Positions 43,373 to 53,238 of a stretch of DNA of 64,000 nt are shown here, piece after piece. Source of the DNA: an uncultured Porphyromonadaceae bacterium (GTDB lineage Bacteria; Bacteroidota; Bacteroidia; Bacteroidales; Muribaculaceae); assembly GCA_947177685.1 (NCBI GenBank), contig CAMWVE010000004.1, forward strand, positions 1 through 64,000, given 5' to 3'. The position numbers and the translations under genes were made by a program. Under the pieces are notes generated by a model that did not search any database, was not told where the DNA came from, and was given only the letters and a program-made list of their open reading frames with translations. Within the stretch, counting starts at the first letter, position 1. Every line of letters begins with the position of its first letter.

Positions 43373-43654
43373 ATGAAAAAATTCCTGCTTTTCCTCACCG
43401 CAGCCATCATGGCTGTAACCGCTTTTGCAAAGGATATCAAAACTGTCACCTTCACGGTTGATCCGCCCATGCACTGCGAGAAATGCGAGGCTCGGATAAA
43501 GAACCAGCTGAAATTTGAGAAAGGAATTAAAAGCATTGATGCCTCTGCTGAAAAACAGACAGTTACGATTGTCTATGACGCTGACAAAACATCAACTGCC
43601 AAGCTCGCCGTATCGCTCAAAAAAATCGGCTACACCGCAACAAAAAAGAAATAA
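43373..43654 (+). CDS. Exported HMA-domain metal-binding protein
   Basis: A 93-aa protein with a signal peptide (1-19, ending AFA-K) and one heavy-metal-associated domain. The ligand loop MHCEKC (M33, C35, C38) is complete and the fold ends in the usual beta strand. HMA domains bind soft metals such as copper. It directly follows the TonB receptor (5 nt), and export suggests it hands over or buffers metal in the periplasm. It has no ATPase or partner domain. Confidence 0.88.
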   Translation: MKKFLLFLTAAIMAVTAFAKDIKTVTFTVDPPMHCEKCEARIKNQLKFEKGIKSIDASAEKQTVTIVYDADKTSTAKLAVSLKKIGYTATKKK

Positions 43655-43678
43655 CCCGCATACCCCCACCCTCCGTCA

Positions 43679-44635
43679 ATGACAATTCCGGAAATCATTA
43701 ACTCCAAGAGCCCCCGCACGTTCTCCTTTGAAGTGCTTCCGCCGCTGAAAGGTAAGGGCATAACGCGCCTGTTCGAGAACATCGACAAACTGATGCCTTT
43801 CTCACCGGCATACATCAACATCACCACGCACCGCAGCGAAATGGTGTTCAAGTCAACTGCCGACGGGCTATACAGGCGCGTGTCAGAACGCTCACGTCCC
43901 GGCACCGTTGCAGTAGCGGCTGCCATCCAACACCGTTATAATCTGCCGGCTGTACCCCACATCATTTGTTCAGGTTACTCCCGACTTGAAACCGAGTATG
44001 CGCTGATTGACCTCAACTTCCTTGGAATCACCAATCTTCTGATTCTGCGCGGCGACAAGGCAAAACATGAGCCTCGGTTCATCCCCAACCCCGACGGCTA
44101 TTCTCATGCACTTGAATTGCAGCAGCAGGTCAATGCCTTTAACCGCGGACAGTTCATTGACGGTACCCCCATGGACTTGATGCCTCAGACACCATTCTCC
44201 TATGGCGTAGCCGGCTATCCGGAAAAGCATGAGGAATCGCCAAACATGGCTATCGACCTTCAATGGCTCAAGGCAAAGGTCGATGCCGGAGCGCAATATG
44301 TTGTCACCCAGATGTTTTTTGACAACAGCAAATATTTCCGCTTCGTGGAAATGGCGCGTGAAGCCGGCATCACCGTGCCCATCATCCCCGGCATCAAACC
44401 TATCATCAACCTCAACCAGCTCTCGCTGTTGCCCAAAGTGTTCCGCGTGGATCTGCCCGACCAACTCGCACACCGCCTGATGGCATGCACAAATGACACA
44501 GAAGCGAAACGGGTGGGCGTTGACTGGTGCATGCAGCAGTCAGCCGAGCTTTACGAAGCCGGCGTACCCTCAATCCATTTTTATTCCCACAACGCCATTT
44601 CATCAGTTCATGAAGTGGTGTCACACCTGTTCTGA
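43679..44635 (+). CDS. metF: 5,10-methylenetetrahydrofolate reductase
   Basis: A 318-aa TIM-barrel flavoprotein that reduces methylene- to methyl-tetrahydrofolate for methionine synthesis. Landmarks are the early glutamate in FSFEVLPPLKG, HIICSGYSR, LLILRGDKAKHEP (FAD site) and IPGIKPIINLNQ. Length is standard. It begins 24 nt after the HMA gene and is 4 nt before holB, so it lies in a housekeeping run in the same direction. Confidence 0.95.
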   Translation: MTIPEIINSKSPRTFSFEVLPPLKGKGITRLFENIDKLMPFSPAYINITTHRSEMVFKSTADGLYRRVSERSRPGTVAVAAAIQHRYNLPAVPHIICSGYSRLETEYALIDLNFLGITNLLILRGDKAKHEPRFIPNPDGYSHALELQQQVNAFNRGQFIDGTPMDLMPQTPFSYGVAGYPEKHEESPNMAIDLQWLKAKVDAGAQYVVTQMFFDNSKYFRFVEMAREAGITVPIIPGIKPIINLNQLSLLPKVFRVDLPDQLAHRLMACTNDTEAKRVGVDWCMQQSAELYEAGVPSIHFYSHNAISSVHEVVSHLF

Positions 44636-44639
44636 GCCG

Positions 44640-45767
44640 ATGAAATTTTCTGACATTCACGGACATAGCTCCATTAAAGAGCAATTGGTGGCACTTGCCG
44701 ACTCTGACCGTATTCCTCATGCTCTGCTGCTTGAGGGCAAACAGGGCACAGGCAAATTTGCCCTTGCCCGCGCCCTTGCACAATACATCCACTGTGAAAA
44801 CCGGCAGAACGGCGACAGTTGCGGTGTTTGCCCGTCATGTATCCAGCATCAGACTTTCAATCACATCGACACCATATTCTCATATCCGGTCATCAAGAAA
44901 AAAAATTCCACACGTCCGCCGGTATCGGATGATTACAGCGAGGAGTGGCATCAGTTTCTCGAGGAGGACGGCTACATGGACCTCGCAACATGGATGCGCG
45001 TGTTAGGCAATCCGTCGACTCAGCCGCAGATGTATGTCACCGAGAGCGATGATCTGATTCACAAACTGGCGTTTACCTCTCACCGCTCGCGCTACAAAAT
45101 AGTGCTGATGTGGCTACCGGAAAGAATGAATGAGCAGTGTGCCAACAAAATGCTCAAATTGATTGAGGAGCCCCTCGGCGACTCTATTTTTATCATCACC
45201 TCGGATAACCCCGGCGAAATTCTCCCCACCATCTATTCCCGATGCCGCAGAATTGAAGTTAACCGGTTGTCAGACAGCGATGTCGCCGACTATCTCACTG
45301 AGAATTTCGCTATTGAACCGCAAGATGCCGTTGCCATAGCCCACACTGCCGAAGGGTCTGTGACCGAGGCTGTACGCCAACTCTCGGTAGCAGATGAAAG
45401 CCGGCTCTACCTTGCCAAGTTCATGGAGCTGATGCGTCTGGCTTATCAGCGCAAGATAGTTGAACTGCGCAAATGGTCGGTAGAGGTTTCGGAAATGAGC
45501 CGCGAGCAGCAGATGGCGTTCATGCGCTACTGCACCCGGCTGATGCGTGAGAATTTCATCATGAATCTGCATGATCCAGAGCTGAACTACCTTAACCGCG
45601 CCGAAGCTGATTTCTCCGTCAGGTTCTCACCCTTCATAAACGAACGCAATGTTGAGCGGCTTGTCAGCACATTCGATAACGCCATCACCGACGTTGCCGG
45701 AAACACCAATTCAAAAATTCTGTTTTTTGATGTGGCAATCCGCGTAATCCTCCTGTTAAGATCCTGA
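44640..45767 (+). CDS. holB: DNA polymerase III delta' subunit
   Basis: A 375-aa clamp-loader subunit. The AAA+ N-terminus shows a P-loop-like EGKQGTGKFALARAL in which the usual Thr/Ser after GK is Phe, so ATP binding is probably lost, as in many delta' proteins. A zinc-binding cluster CENRQNGDSCGVCPSC and the sensor helix NKMLKLIEEPLGDSIFIITS (with TYSRCRR region) are present. Start 44640 comes 4 nt after metF stops; the longer frame to 44493 lies inside metF. Confidence 0.93.
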   Translation: MKFSDIHGHSSIKEQLVALADSDRIPHALLLEGKQGTGKFALARALAQYIHCENRQNGDSCGVCPSCIQHQTFNHIDTIFSYPVIKKKNSTRPPVSDDYSEEWHQFLEEDGYMDLATWMRVLGNPSTQPQMYVTESDDLIHKLAFTSHRSRYKIVLMWLPERMNEQCANKMLKLIEEPLGDSIFIITSDNPGEILPTIYSRCRRIEVNRLSDSDVADYLTENFAIEPQDAVAIAHTAEGSVTEAVRQLSVADESRLYLAKFMELMRLAYQRKIVELRKWSVEVSEMSREQQMAFMRYCTRLMRENFIMNLHDPELNYLNRAEADFSVRFSPFINERNVERLVSTFDNAITDVAGNTNSKILFFDVAIRVILLLRS

Positions 45768-45769
45768 CC

Positions 45770-48763
45770 ATGAAACCATTTCTCCGACAAATTGCCGAAG
45801 CCTACATGGGGCAGCGCCGCTACAGCCTGATTGACACATGTTTCGTTTTCCCAAACAAACGCTGCGCCGCTTTCTTCACTGACTATCTCACGGAACTCTC
45901 AGGCGGTCAGATGCTTATGCCTGCCATGACCACTATCGACGAGCTTGTGTGCGACATGACGGAAACGGTTGTGGAGTCGCGACTTGAGCTGCTTTTTGAC
46001 CTCTATGAATGTTACGACAGGATTGTATCGCGCCGTTCAACGCCGGTCGACAATTCCTTCGACACATTCCTGCCGTGGGGCGAAATGGTGCTGAATGACT
46101 TCGATGACCTCGACCGCTATTGCGTCAATGCGTCGGAAATGTTGCGCAACCTAACCAATTTTAAGGAAATACTGTCGAACTATCTGACTGACGAGCAGGT
46201 AGATGTGATAAACCGCTACTGGAATGACCCGATAACTTATGTTGATGAACTGCACCTGTGGCGATTGAAGAATCCCGATGACCGTTCAGCCTCCGGCGTG
46301 AAAAGTTTCTTCAGCCTGTGGATGATACTCGATGAGCTGTACACCATGTTCCGCGCGCGTCTGAAACGGAAAGGCACCGCCTACTCCGGAATGGCTTACC
46401 GCAAAGCCGCCGAAATGACTGACACGCTGTTGCCTGAGGCTGCCGAGTTCAAACGATATGTTTTCATTGGATTCAATGCGCTCTCCAAGTCGGAAGAGAT
46501 TATCCTCAAATGGTTCAGAGACAACAAGTTGGCTGACTTCTACTGGGATTGGGACCTATATACGCCTGATGAGCTGAAAGGAATCAACCCCGCAGGTGAT
46601 TTTGTCGGGCATTACAAAAAAATGTTTCCACGCGATGCTGAGATAAGCTATGACTTTGAAGCATACAAACCCACCTCGTTACCGGAAATTACAGTTATAG
46701 GAGTGCCTTCGAAAATCGGACAGGTCAAAGAGGCAGCCCGTATACTTTCGGCTATGATTGCCGAAAACCCCGATGATTTCAAAGGGAAAAAGGGATGTGA
46801 GACAGCCGTGGTTCTGCCTGAAGAAAACCTGTCGCTACCGATGCTTGACTCCTTCCCCGAAGGTCGATGCAAGTTCAACGTCACCATGGGCTATCCCATG
46901 CGCTACACCACTGTGGCATCCCTGATAAAGAATATTGAGCGGATGGTTACCAACAGCCGTTTGCTCCACGGCGAACAGACATATTACTACAAGGATGTGA
47001 TTTCTGTGGTCACCCACCCGCTTATTCATGATAGTTTCCCGGAGAAGTCCGATGCTATTGTTGCTGAAATCAACGAGTATCATCTGTTCAACTGCAACCG
47101 TGAAAAACTTATTGAGAAGTACCCCGAACTGGAGCCTGTTTTCCCTCTCCGAGCCACCTCTGACGTTGAGGCGCTCGACGGAATCATGCGGCTGTTGGTT
47201 CTGCTCAAAAGCATCACGGAAAAGAACAGTCTGGACCACACCTTCGTGCTGCAATATATCAAATCACTGGAGATTCTGAGCGGCATAGTGTCAACACACG
47301 ATGTTGTCATGAGCCGTTCAACCATAATCCATCTGCTTACCCAGCTCACCGATGGCGAATCGGTCAACTTCGAAGGCAAACCGCTTGACGGAGTGCAGAT
47401 GATGGGTGTGCTGGAAACGCGTGCGCTTGACTTCGAGAACCTGTTCATACTCTCCATGAACGATGGCATTTTCCCGCGAATCACCATGCAGAACTCGTTC
47501 ATACCCAACGGTATGCGTGCAGCCTACGGCATGTCGACCATCGAGCGGCATGAAGCCGTATTCGCCTACTACTTCTATCGCCTTATTTCACGCGCAGGCA
47601 AAGTGTGGCTGATTTATGACTCACGCTCCGGCAATGCTAACGATGTGTCGCGCTACATAACGCAGCTCAAATATCTGATGCGACCTGTCAACATGAAATT
47701 TGTCAGCAAGACCTATCAGATAAAGCCGTCGGAAAAGCGCGAGATAGAACTGCCCAAAGTTGTTGACAGCAAGGGTATTATCAAGGATAACCGGATAATG
47801 GAGAAAATCAACCGGTTCCGCAACACCGAAAATCCCCTCTATCTTTCGCCCACCTCCATCATACGCTATCTTCAGTGTCCGCTTGGTTTTTTCCTTGAAT
47901 ATATCGCTGACTACCGTGAGCCTGATGAAATCAAGGACTATATCGATGCAAGCAAATGGGGAACGATTGTCCATCTGGTCATGGAGAATCTCTACACAAG
48001 GCTCTCCAAACAGAATCAGGAGATAACCCCTGTTGTACTCAGGCAATTACGCCACACTCAGGAGTCACTGATTGAGGAGGAAGTGGTCAGCGCGTACATG
48101 AAAGTTTTTCTCAAACAGGAACTTAAGGAATCGGCTGCTCCCCGGTTCAGTTCGCTCTCCGGAGCAAACTTTCTGCTGGCGAACATGATTTACAAAGTTG
48201 TGTGCAAAATCATAGAACGCGAGGCTGAAAGCGACTTTTTCGGAAACTTCGAGTTTATAGAAGGTGAACAGAAGTTCAATGAATCAATCAGGCTGTCGGC
48301 TGACCTGTCAGTGAATATCAAAGGCTCGATTGACCGCGTGGACCGAACATTTACCCCTGATGGTAAAGAAGTTATAAAACTGATTGACTACAAAACCGGC
48401 AAAGCTGACACCTCTTTCGCTTCGGTTGACACCCTTTTTGAAAATCTTGATAAAAAGGCAATAATCCAGTTGCTGCTCTACTGCAACGGATATGCGGCGC
48501 GCAACAACTATAAAGGGATAGTGAAGCCGGTGGTCTACACCATCAAAAGCATCCTCAAAAAGTCACTCGAACACATAAAATCAACCGATGACGGGCAGAT
48601 TGACGACTACCGGGTCATCAATGAACGCTTCCTGCAGGAGTTCGAGAAAAAAATTGCCCCGCTGTTCGACCCGGATGTTCCGTTCACTCAGGCAAAAGAT
48701 GAAAAGGCATGCACTTACTGCCGCTTCACAGGAATATGCGACCGCAAACCGAAAAAATTCTGA
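45770..48763 (+). CDS. addB: AddB-like PD-(D/E)XK nuclease with Fe-S cysteines
   Basis: A 997-aa protein matching the AddB subunit of the AddAB recombination nuclease. The N-terminus (FVFPNKRCAAFF about 25-36) has the AddB-type start but no Walker A, so the helicase part is inactive. The nuclease motif is complete near residues 850-885 (DRVDRTFTPDGKEVIKLIDYKTGK). Four cysteines for a [4Fe-4S] cluster are visible: one in YLQCPLGFF near 703, then C981, C984 and C990. AddA should be the partner helicase but is not adjacent. It starts 2 nt after holB. Role in double-strand break repair is inferred. Confidence 0.88.
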   Translation: MKPFLRQIAEAYMGQRRYSLIDTCFVFPNKRCAAFFTDYLTELSGGQMLMPAMTTIDELVCDMTETVVESRLELLFDLYECYDRIVSRRSTPVDNSFDTFLPWGEMVLNDFDDLDRYCVNASEMLRNLTNFKEILSNYLTDEQVDVINRYWNDPITYVDELHLWRLKNPDDRSASGVKSFFSLWMILDELYTMFRARLKRKGTAYSGMAYRKAAEMTDTLLPEAAEFKRYVFIGFNALSKSEEIILKWFRDNKLADFYWDWDLYTPDELKGINPAGDFVGHYKKMFPRDAEISYDFEAYKPTSLPEITVIGVPSKIGQVKEAARILSAMIAENPDDFKGKKGCETAVVLPEENLSLPMLDSFPEGRCKFNVTMGYPMRYTTVASLIKNIERMVTNSRLLHGEQTYYYKDVISVVTHPLIHDSFPEKSDAIVAEINEYHLFNCNREKLIEKYPELEPVFPLRATSDVEALDGIMRLLVLLKSITEKNSLDHTFVLQYIKSLEILSGIVSTHDVVMSRSTIIHLLTQLTDGESVNFEGKPLDGVQMMGVLETRALDFENLFILSMNDGIFPRITMQNSFIPNGMRAAYGMSTIERHEAVFAYYFYRLISRAGKVWLIYDSRSGNANDVSRYITQLKYLMRPVNMKFVSKTYQIKPSEKREIELPKVVDSKGIIKDNRIMEKINRFRNTENPLYLSPTSIIRYLQCPLGFFLEYIADYREPDEIKDYIDASKWGTIVHLVMENLYTRLSKQNQEITPVVLRQLRHTQESLIEEEVVSAYMKVFLKQELKESAAPRFSSLSGANFLLANMIYKVVCKIIEREAESDFFGNFEFIEGEQKFNESIRLSADLSVNIKGSIDRVDRTFTPDGKEVIKLIDYKTGKADTSFASVDTLFENLDKKAIIQLLLYCNGYAARNNYKGIVKPVVYTIKSILKKSLEHIKSTDDGQIDDYRVINERFLQEFEKKIAPLFDPDVPFTQAKDEKACTYCRFTGICDRKPKKF

Positions 48764-48769
48764 TATTCA

Positions 48770-49879
48770 ATGCTCTACCTGCACATTCCGTTCTGCCACT
48801 CAAAGTGTATCTACTGCGACTTTTTCTCTACTCCGGTTGCGTCTGCCCTCTATGAGAGTTACATCGATGCCATCGGTGAGGAGCTGACGCTGCGAATCGG
48901 GGAAATCGCGTCACCGTCATCAATATATATAGGTGGTGGCACACCATCGATTCTGCCGCTTGAGCTGACTGAAAAACTGCTTCGGATTGTCAGCAACCAT
49001 GTTGACATAAACCGTGTCAGGGAGTGGACCATAGAGATGAATCCTGAGGATGTAACTCCTGACAGACTCGACCTTTACCGAAGCTTCGGCGTCAACCGAA
49101 TCAGCATGGGGGTGCAGTCGTTCCACGACAAAACCTTGAAAAGAATTGGTAGGCGCCACACTGCAGATCAAGCTATCAGAGCCATTGAACTGCTCCAAAA
49201 ATCAGGATTAAATTTCAGTCTGGACCTGATTTACGGACTCCCTGACGAAGGAATGGAAGAGTGGAGCGATTCACTTGCCCGGATGCTCAGTTATGAACCT
49301 GCCCATTTCTCGGCATATCTTCTGTCCTACGAACCCGGAACGGCTCTTTACAAGATGACGGAACAGGGCAAAATTACCGAAACCTCGGAACAGCTTGCCG
49401 TGGCAATGTATGAGCATCTATGCCACGAAGCGGCTGCGCGGGGGTATCAACACTACGAAATTTCGAACTTCTCAAAACCCGGACACAAGTCGTATCATAA
49501 CTCACGCTATTGGGATGGAACGCCTTATTTAGGCATAGGCTGTTCAGCACACAGTTTCACCGGTGGCATACGGAAATTCAATCCGGCTGACATCAAGCTA
49601 TATATCAACAGGTTGTCGAACCACGAAACAGTGTTTGAAGCGGAGCCGGAAACCATCACGGAGCAGCTTAATGATATGATTATCACCGCTCTGCGCACCT
49701 CCGACGGACTAAAAATCAGTTCTCTGGACCGGTTTCCGCCTCATTTGGTGAATGAATTCATGCAGAATATGCGCCGTCAGCTTGCCGCCGGAAACCTTAT
49801 CGGCACGTCGGACCGCATCGTAATTCCCGAACGGCTGTGGTTGCGAGCCGATGCCGTCATGCGCGAACTTATCCTTTGA
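48770..49879 (+). CDS. hemW: Radical SAM heme chaperone HemW
   Basis: A 369-aa radical SAM protein of the coproporphyrinogen-oxidase-like group. The [4Fe-4S] motif CHSKCIYCDFF (CX3CX2C) is near residues 9-17, with GGGTPSIL and the DLIYGLP loop. HemW lacks the extra residues of true oxygen-independent HemN, and a length of ~370 aa favours HemW, which binds heme and inserts it into other proteins. It begins 6 nt after the AddB gene, ending the plus-strand run, and converges with rlmB. Confidence 0.93.
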   Translation: MLYLHIPFCHSKCIYCDFFSTPVASALYESYIDAIGEELTLRIGEIASPSSIYIGGGTPSILPLELTEKLLRIVSNHVDINRVREWTIEMNPEDVTPDRLDLYRSFGVNRISMGVQSFHDKTLKRIGRRHTADQAIRAIELLQKSGLNFSLDLIYGLPDEGMEEWSDSLARMLSYEPAHFSAYLLSYEPGTALYKMTEQGKITETSEQLAVAMYEHLCHEAAARGYQHYEISNFSKPGHKSYHNSRYWDGTPYLGIGCSAHSFTGGIRKFNPADIKLYINRLSNHETVFEAEPETITEQLNDMIITALRTSDGLKISSLDRFPPHLVNEFMQNMRRQLAAGNLIGTSDRIVIPERLWLRADAVMRELIL

Positions 49880-49914
49880 GAAACTTCTCCGTTCCGGGTC
49901 TGTCAATCGGCAAT

Positions 49915-50661
49915 CTATTCTGCCGCAAGCCTTTGACGTACAACCTCATACATCATTATTCCCGCAGCTACCGACACATTAAGCGAACCGATTTTGCCAA
50001 ATTGGGGAATACCCACCAAAGTGTCGCACTGGCGGAGCACCTCAGGTGAAATACCTGTATCCTCCGACCCCATGACTATGGCAACCGGCGTTGTGTAATC
50101 GCCCTGAGTATAGTTTATCGAAGCCTTTTCGGTGGCAGCGACCAACTGATAGCCGGCATCGCGCAGATAACGGACGGCAGAGAATGTGTTGCGTTCACGA
50201 CAAACCGGGATATGCAGCAACGCACCTGCCGATGTTTTTACTGCATCAGCTCCAACACTGACCGAGTCACGCTCCGGAATGACAATTGCGTCGACCCCGG
50301 CACACTCGCATGTACGGGCTATGGCACCGAAATTTCGCACATCCGTGATTCCATCGAGCACCACAATGAAAGGCAATTTGCCCTGCTCGTAAAGTTCCGG
50401 CACAAGGTTCTCAAGTCGGTGATAGGTTATGGCTGAGAGCATTGCCACCACGCCCTGATGATTCTTGCGCGTGATGCGATTGATTTTTTCCACCGGAACT
50501 TTCTTGCATACAATGCCGCGCTGACGAATCATCGCCATCAGTTCCTGCGCGAGTTCGCCGGTAAGCTCCTTGCTCATCAGCACACGGTCAATCTCTTTTC
50601 CGGCTTCTATAGCCTCCATGACGGCACGAATGCCGAAGATATAGTCATTTGTCTGCATCAT
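49915..50661 (-). CDS. rlmB: 23S rRNA guanosine-2'-O-methyltransferase
   Basis: A 248-aa SPOUT-family (TrmH) methyltransferase that modifies 23S rRNA. The N-terminal substrate-binding domain (about 1-80, DYIFGIRAVMEAIEAG) is followed by the trefoil-knot domain with NFGAIARTCE, MGSEDTGIS and SLNVSVAAGIMMYE. The first two codons are both ATG (50661 or 50658). It overlaps the end of recN by 17 bp and is the last gene of the dnaN operon. Confidence 0.93.
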   Translation of the reverse strand: MMQTNDYIFGIRAVMEAIEAGKEIDRVLMSKELTGELAQELMAMIRQRGIVCKKVPVEKINRITRKNHQGVVAMLSAITYHRLENLVPELYEQGKLPFIVVLDGITDVRNFGAIARTCECAGVDAIVIPERDSVSVGADAVKTSAGALLHIPVCRERNTFSAVRYLRDAGYQLVAATEKASINYTQGDYTTPVAIVMGSEDTGISPEVLRQCDTLVGIPQFGKIGSLNVSVAAGIMMYEVVRQRLAAE

Positions 50662-52324
50662 CGTTTTGTCTGTTTAATAATGAACGCGCATTGTCAAGAG
50701 CCGCTTGGTCAACCTCCGAACCGCCAAGCATCACTGCCAGCTCGGCGACCCGTTCCTCGGGAGTGAGGGTGAGTATGCATGTGTTGGTTTCAGTGTCACT
50801 GTCATGTTTGAACACCTTGAAATGGGTTGTTCCTTTGGCTGCTACCTGCGGCAGATGGGTGATGGCAATCACCTGAATGTTGCGCGCTATCTGTCGCATC
50901 AGCTCACCCATTTTGTCAGCCACTTTACCTGACACGCCTGTGTCGACCTCATCAAATATTATCGAGGGAAGTTGCATGCGTGACGCCACAATGGACTTGA
51001 TCGAGAGCATCAGGCGTGAGATTTCACCCCCTGACGCGGTCTTTCCAACCGGAAGCGGTGTCTGGTTTTTATTGAACGCGAACAGGAACTCCACGTTGTC
51101 AATGCCGGTTGCCGACATGTCAGCCGGCGTAACTTCTATTTTTACTATCAGGTTATCCATGCCGAGCGGCAACGCGCGCTCCCTGAGCAGCGAGGCGAGC
51201 TGTTCAGCAGCTTCCTTGCGGGCATCGGAAATCTCACGCGCCATTTCACGCGCGTGTGCTTTGGCACGTTTCGCTTTAGCCTCATATTGTCCAATCAGAT
51301 GCTCGGCATTGTCAACCTTGTCAAGACGGCGGCGCAAATCTTCCGCAATCTCCATCAGTGCATCGACCGAATCTACATTGTGGCGACGCTCCATGGTGGC
51401 AATCTGCAACAACCGCTGCTCTATTTCTTCAAGTTGCGCCGGATCAGCGGCTATGCCGTTGTCATAGCCTGCAAATGTGTCAGCAATATCCTGCAGCTCC
51501 ACACGCACCGACTCCAATCGCTGTGCCAGCGACTCAGATTCCTCGATGACTTCTGACAGACGCTCGGTCTCATCTTCAGCTTCACGCACCAGTGTCAAGG
51601 CAGACGCAGCGCCGTCGCGCAAACTGTCAAGAATCAGCCGGAGCGAACTTTTTACCCCGGTGACATTGGCAAGCAGCTCCCGTTCCCGTTCCAGATCGGC
51701 ATCCTCGCCGGCAGTCAGATTCAGTGACTCGAGCTGTTGCAGCTGATAGCGCATGAATTCCTCGTTCTCATTAGTTTTCTCAATTTCACGGCGCAGCGTG
51801 ACATACTCCTTGAGAGCCGCACGGTAAACTGCAAAACGTTTTGAATACTCCTCTAACTTAGCCTCGTTGCCTGCCATCACATCGAGAATCTGCATCTGAT
51901 AAGGGGGTGATGCCAGCAACAGGTTCTGGTGCTGAGAATGTATGTCAACCAAAAACAACGACACCGCCTTAAGCTGGTCGAGATTGACGGGCGAATCATT
52001 GATGAAGGCGCGTGAACGACCCGTGGGATATATCTCGCGGCGCATGTAGCATGTGCGTTCATCCCACTCAATGTCGTTTTCATTGCAATAGTTCTTCAGG
52101 GCGGTGTAACCCTCAACCGGGAAGGTTGCCTCAATGACGGATTTACGCGAAGGGTCGCGCACAACGCGGGTGTCGGCTCGTCCGCCCATAAGCATTCCGA
52201 GTGCGCCAAGTATGATCGATTTGCCGGCACCGGTCTCACCCGTTATTACATTGAAACCGGGAGTAAACGTAATGTCGATGGTGTCGATGAGCGCGTAATT
52301 TGATATGTGGAGACTCTCTATCAT
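50645..52324 (-). CDS. recN: DNA repair protein RecN
   Basis: A 559-aa SMC-like ATPase for double-strand break repair. Walker A GETGAGKS is at residues 31-38, a long coiled coil fills about 160-370, and the C-terminal ABC signature (SGGEISRLML) and Walker B (IIFDEVDTGVSG) are intact. The ATG overlaps the stop of the upstream gene (ATGA). Confidence 0.95.
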   Translation of the reverse strand: MIESLHISNYALIDTIDITFTPGFNVITGETGAGKSIILGALGMLMGGRADTRVVRDPSRKSVIEATFPVEGYTALKNYCNENDIEWDERTCYMRREIYPTGRSRAFINDSPVNLDQLKAVSLFLVDIHSQHQNLLLASPPYQMQILDVMAGNEAKLEEYSKRFAVYRAALKEYVTLRREIEKTNENEEFMRYQLQQLESLNLTAGEDADLERERELLANVTGVKSSLRLILDSLRDGAASALTLVREAEDETERLSEVIEESESLAQRLESVRVELQDIADTFAGYDNGIAADPAQLEEIEQRLLQIATMERRHNVDSVDALMEIAEDLRRRLDKVDNAEHLIGQYEAKAKRAKAHAREMAREISDARKEAAEQLASLLRERALPLGMDNLIVKIEVTPADMSATGIDNVEFLFAFNKNQTPLPVGKTASGGEISRLMLSIKSIVASRMQLPSIIFDEVDTGVSGKVADKMGELMRQIARNIQVIAITHLPQVAAKGTTHFKVFKHDSDTETNTCILTLTPEERVAELAVMLGGSEVDQAALDNARSLLNRQNDDADK

Positions 52325-53238
52325 CTGGTTTGCCCGTCACGAATTTTGTTAATTCTTTCCATTTCAGTGGGATAGATTGGCGACAGGAGGTCGTAGGCAT
52401 CCTTGCGCTCCTCCTGTGTACCTTTGCTGAAAACATTCACCAGTTCATCCATTTTTGCATCCTTGAACATGGAAAGTGCCACTGACATGGGGTTAGCTTC
52501 ATAGATTTTCTGTATGGCTGACAAGGACTTGGCTATGGTCTGGCGTCCTTTGTCAGGTGACACCGACATTTCATCGAGTCCCCGGCGATGATACTGATAG
52601 AGCAGCTCGCGAATGGCTGAGGTCGATGACTCGGTGAACGAAGAGAGTACTGCCGCACGGTTTTTTGTATCCTCAAACGCCTTCCAACCGGTTTCGCCTG
52701 ATGACTGACCCATCTGCACGATCTGTTCAAGAATCTTGTAGTATGGATCACCGCCATTGAGTTGGAATGAATCGGAATCAACGGCGAGAATGAGATAGGC
52801 ATAATAGTTCAGAATGGCGGTGAGCTGACTCTCCATGGTTGTGGGTGAGAAAATCAGCGGTTCGTTTTCCTGATAATTGAATTCAATTTTTGTGTCCTTG
52901 AAATTGATGAGCGTGGTGGTATAAGCTGAATTGTAAACCGGACGGGTAGCCTGAATCTGAAGGTCGCCGCTGAAGGTGTTGTCATTCTGCTCTTTTATTG
53001 TGAAATAAAGCTGACAGTCAATTCGCTCGTTGTTGGCATATTGCGCATTCGAGAAGTGCGTCTCGTTCATATATTGCGATATTGCCTCTTTCAGGGTGTT
53101 GAACACCTGCTTGTTGGTTCCCTGCACCTGATCGGAATTGACCTCGACGGTGCAGTTAAGTTCCTGCGCAGCTAACGGTTGTACAGCTAACACCGCACAC
53201 AGCATCAACAGTAAGTATGTCAAAACTTTACGGTTCAT
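52321..53238 (-). CDS. DUF4835 family protein (PorD-like, envelope)
   Basis: A 305-aa exported protein with a signal peptide (1-24, ending LAA-Q). It matches the DUF4835 family found in Bacteroidetes: QELNCTVEVNSDQVQGTNKQ at the mature start, PLIFSPTTMESQLTAILNYYAYLILA midway. Some annotations call this family PorD, linking it to type IX secretion; I have not confirmed that. It overlaps coaBC by 11 bp and recN by 4 bp. The operon position is conserved in my memory of related genomes. Confidence 0.8.
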   Translation of the reverse strand: MNRKVLTYLLLMLCAVLAVQPLAAQELNCTVEVNSDQVQGTNKQVFNTLKEAISQYMNETHFSNAQYANNERIDCQLYFTIKEQNDNTFSGDLQIQATRPVYNSAYTTTLINFKDTKIEFNYQENEPLIFSPTTMESQLTAILNYYAYLILAVDSDSFQLNGGDPYYKILEQIVQMGQSSGETGWKAFEDTKNRAAVLSSFTESSTSAIRELLYQYHRRGLDEMSVSPDKGRQTIAKSLSAIQKIYEANPMSVALSMFKDAKMDELVNVFSKGTQEERKDAYDLLSPIYPTEMERINKIRDGQTR

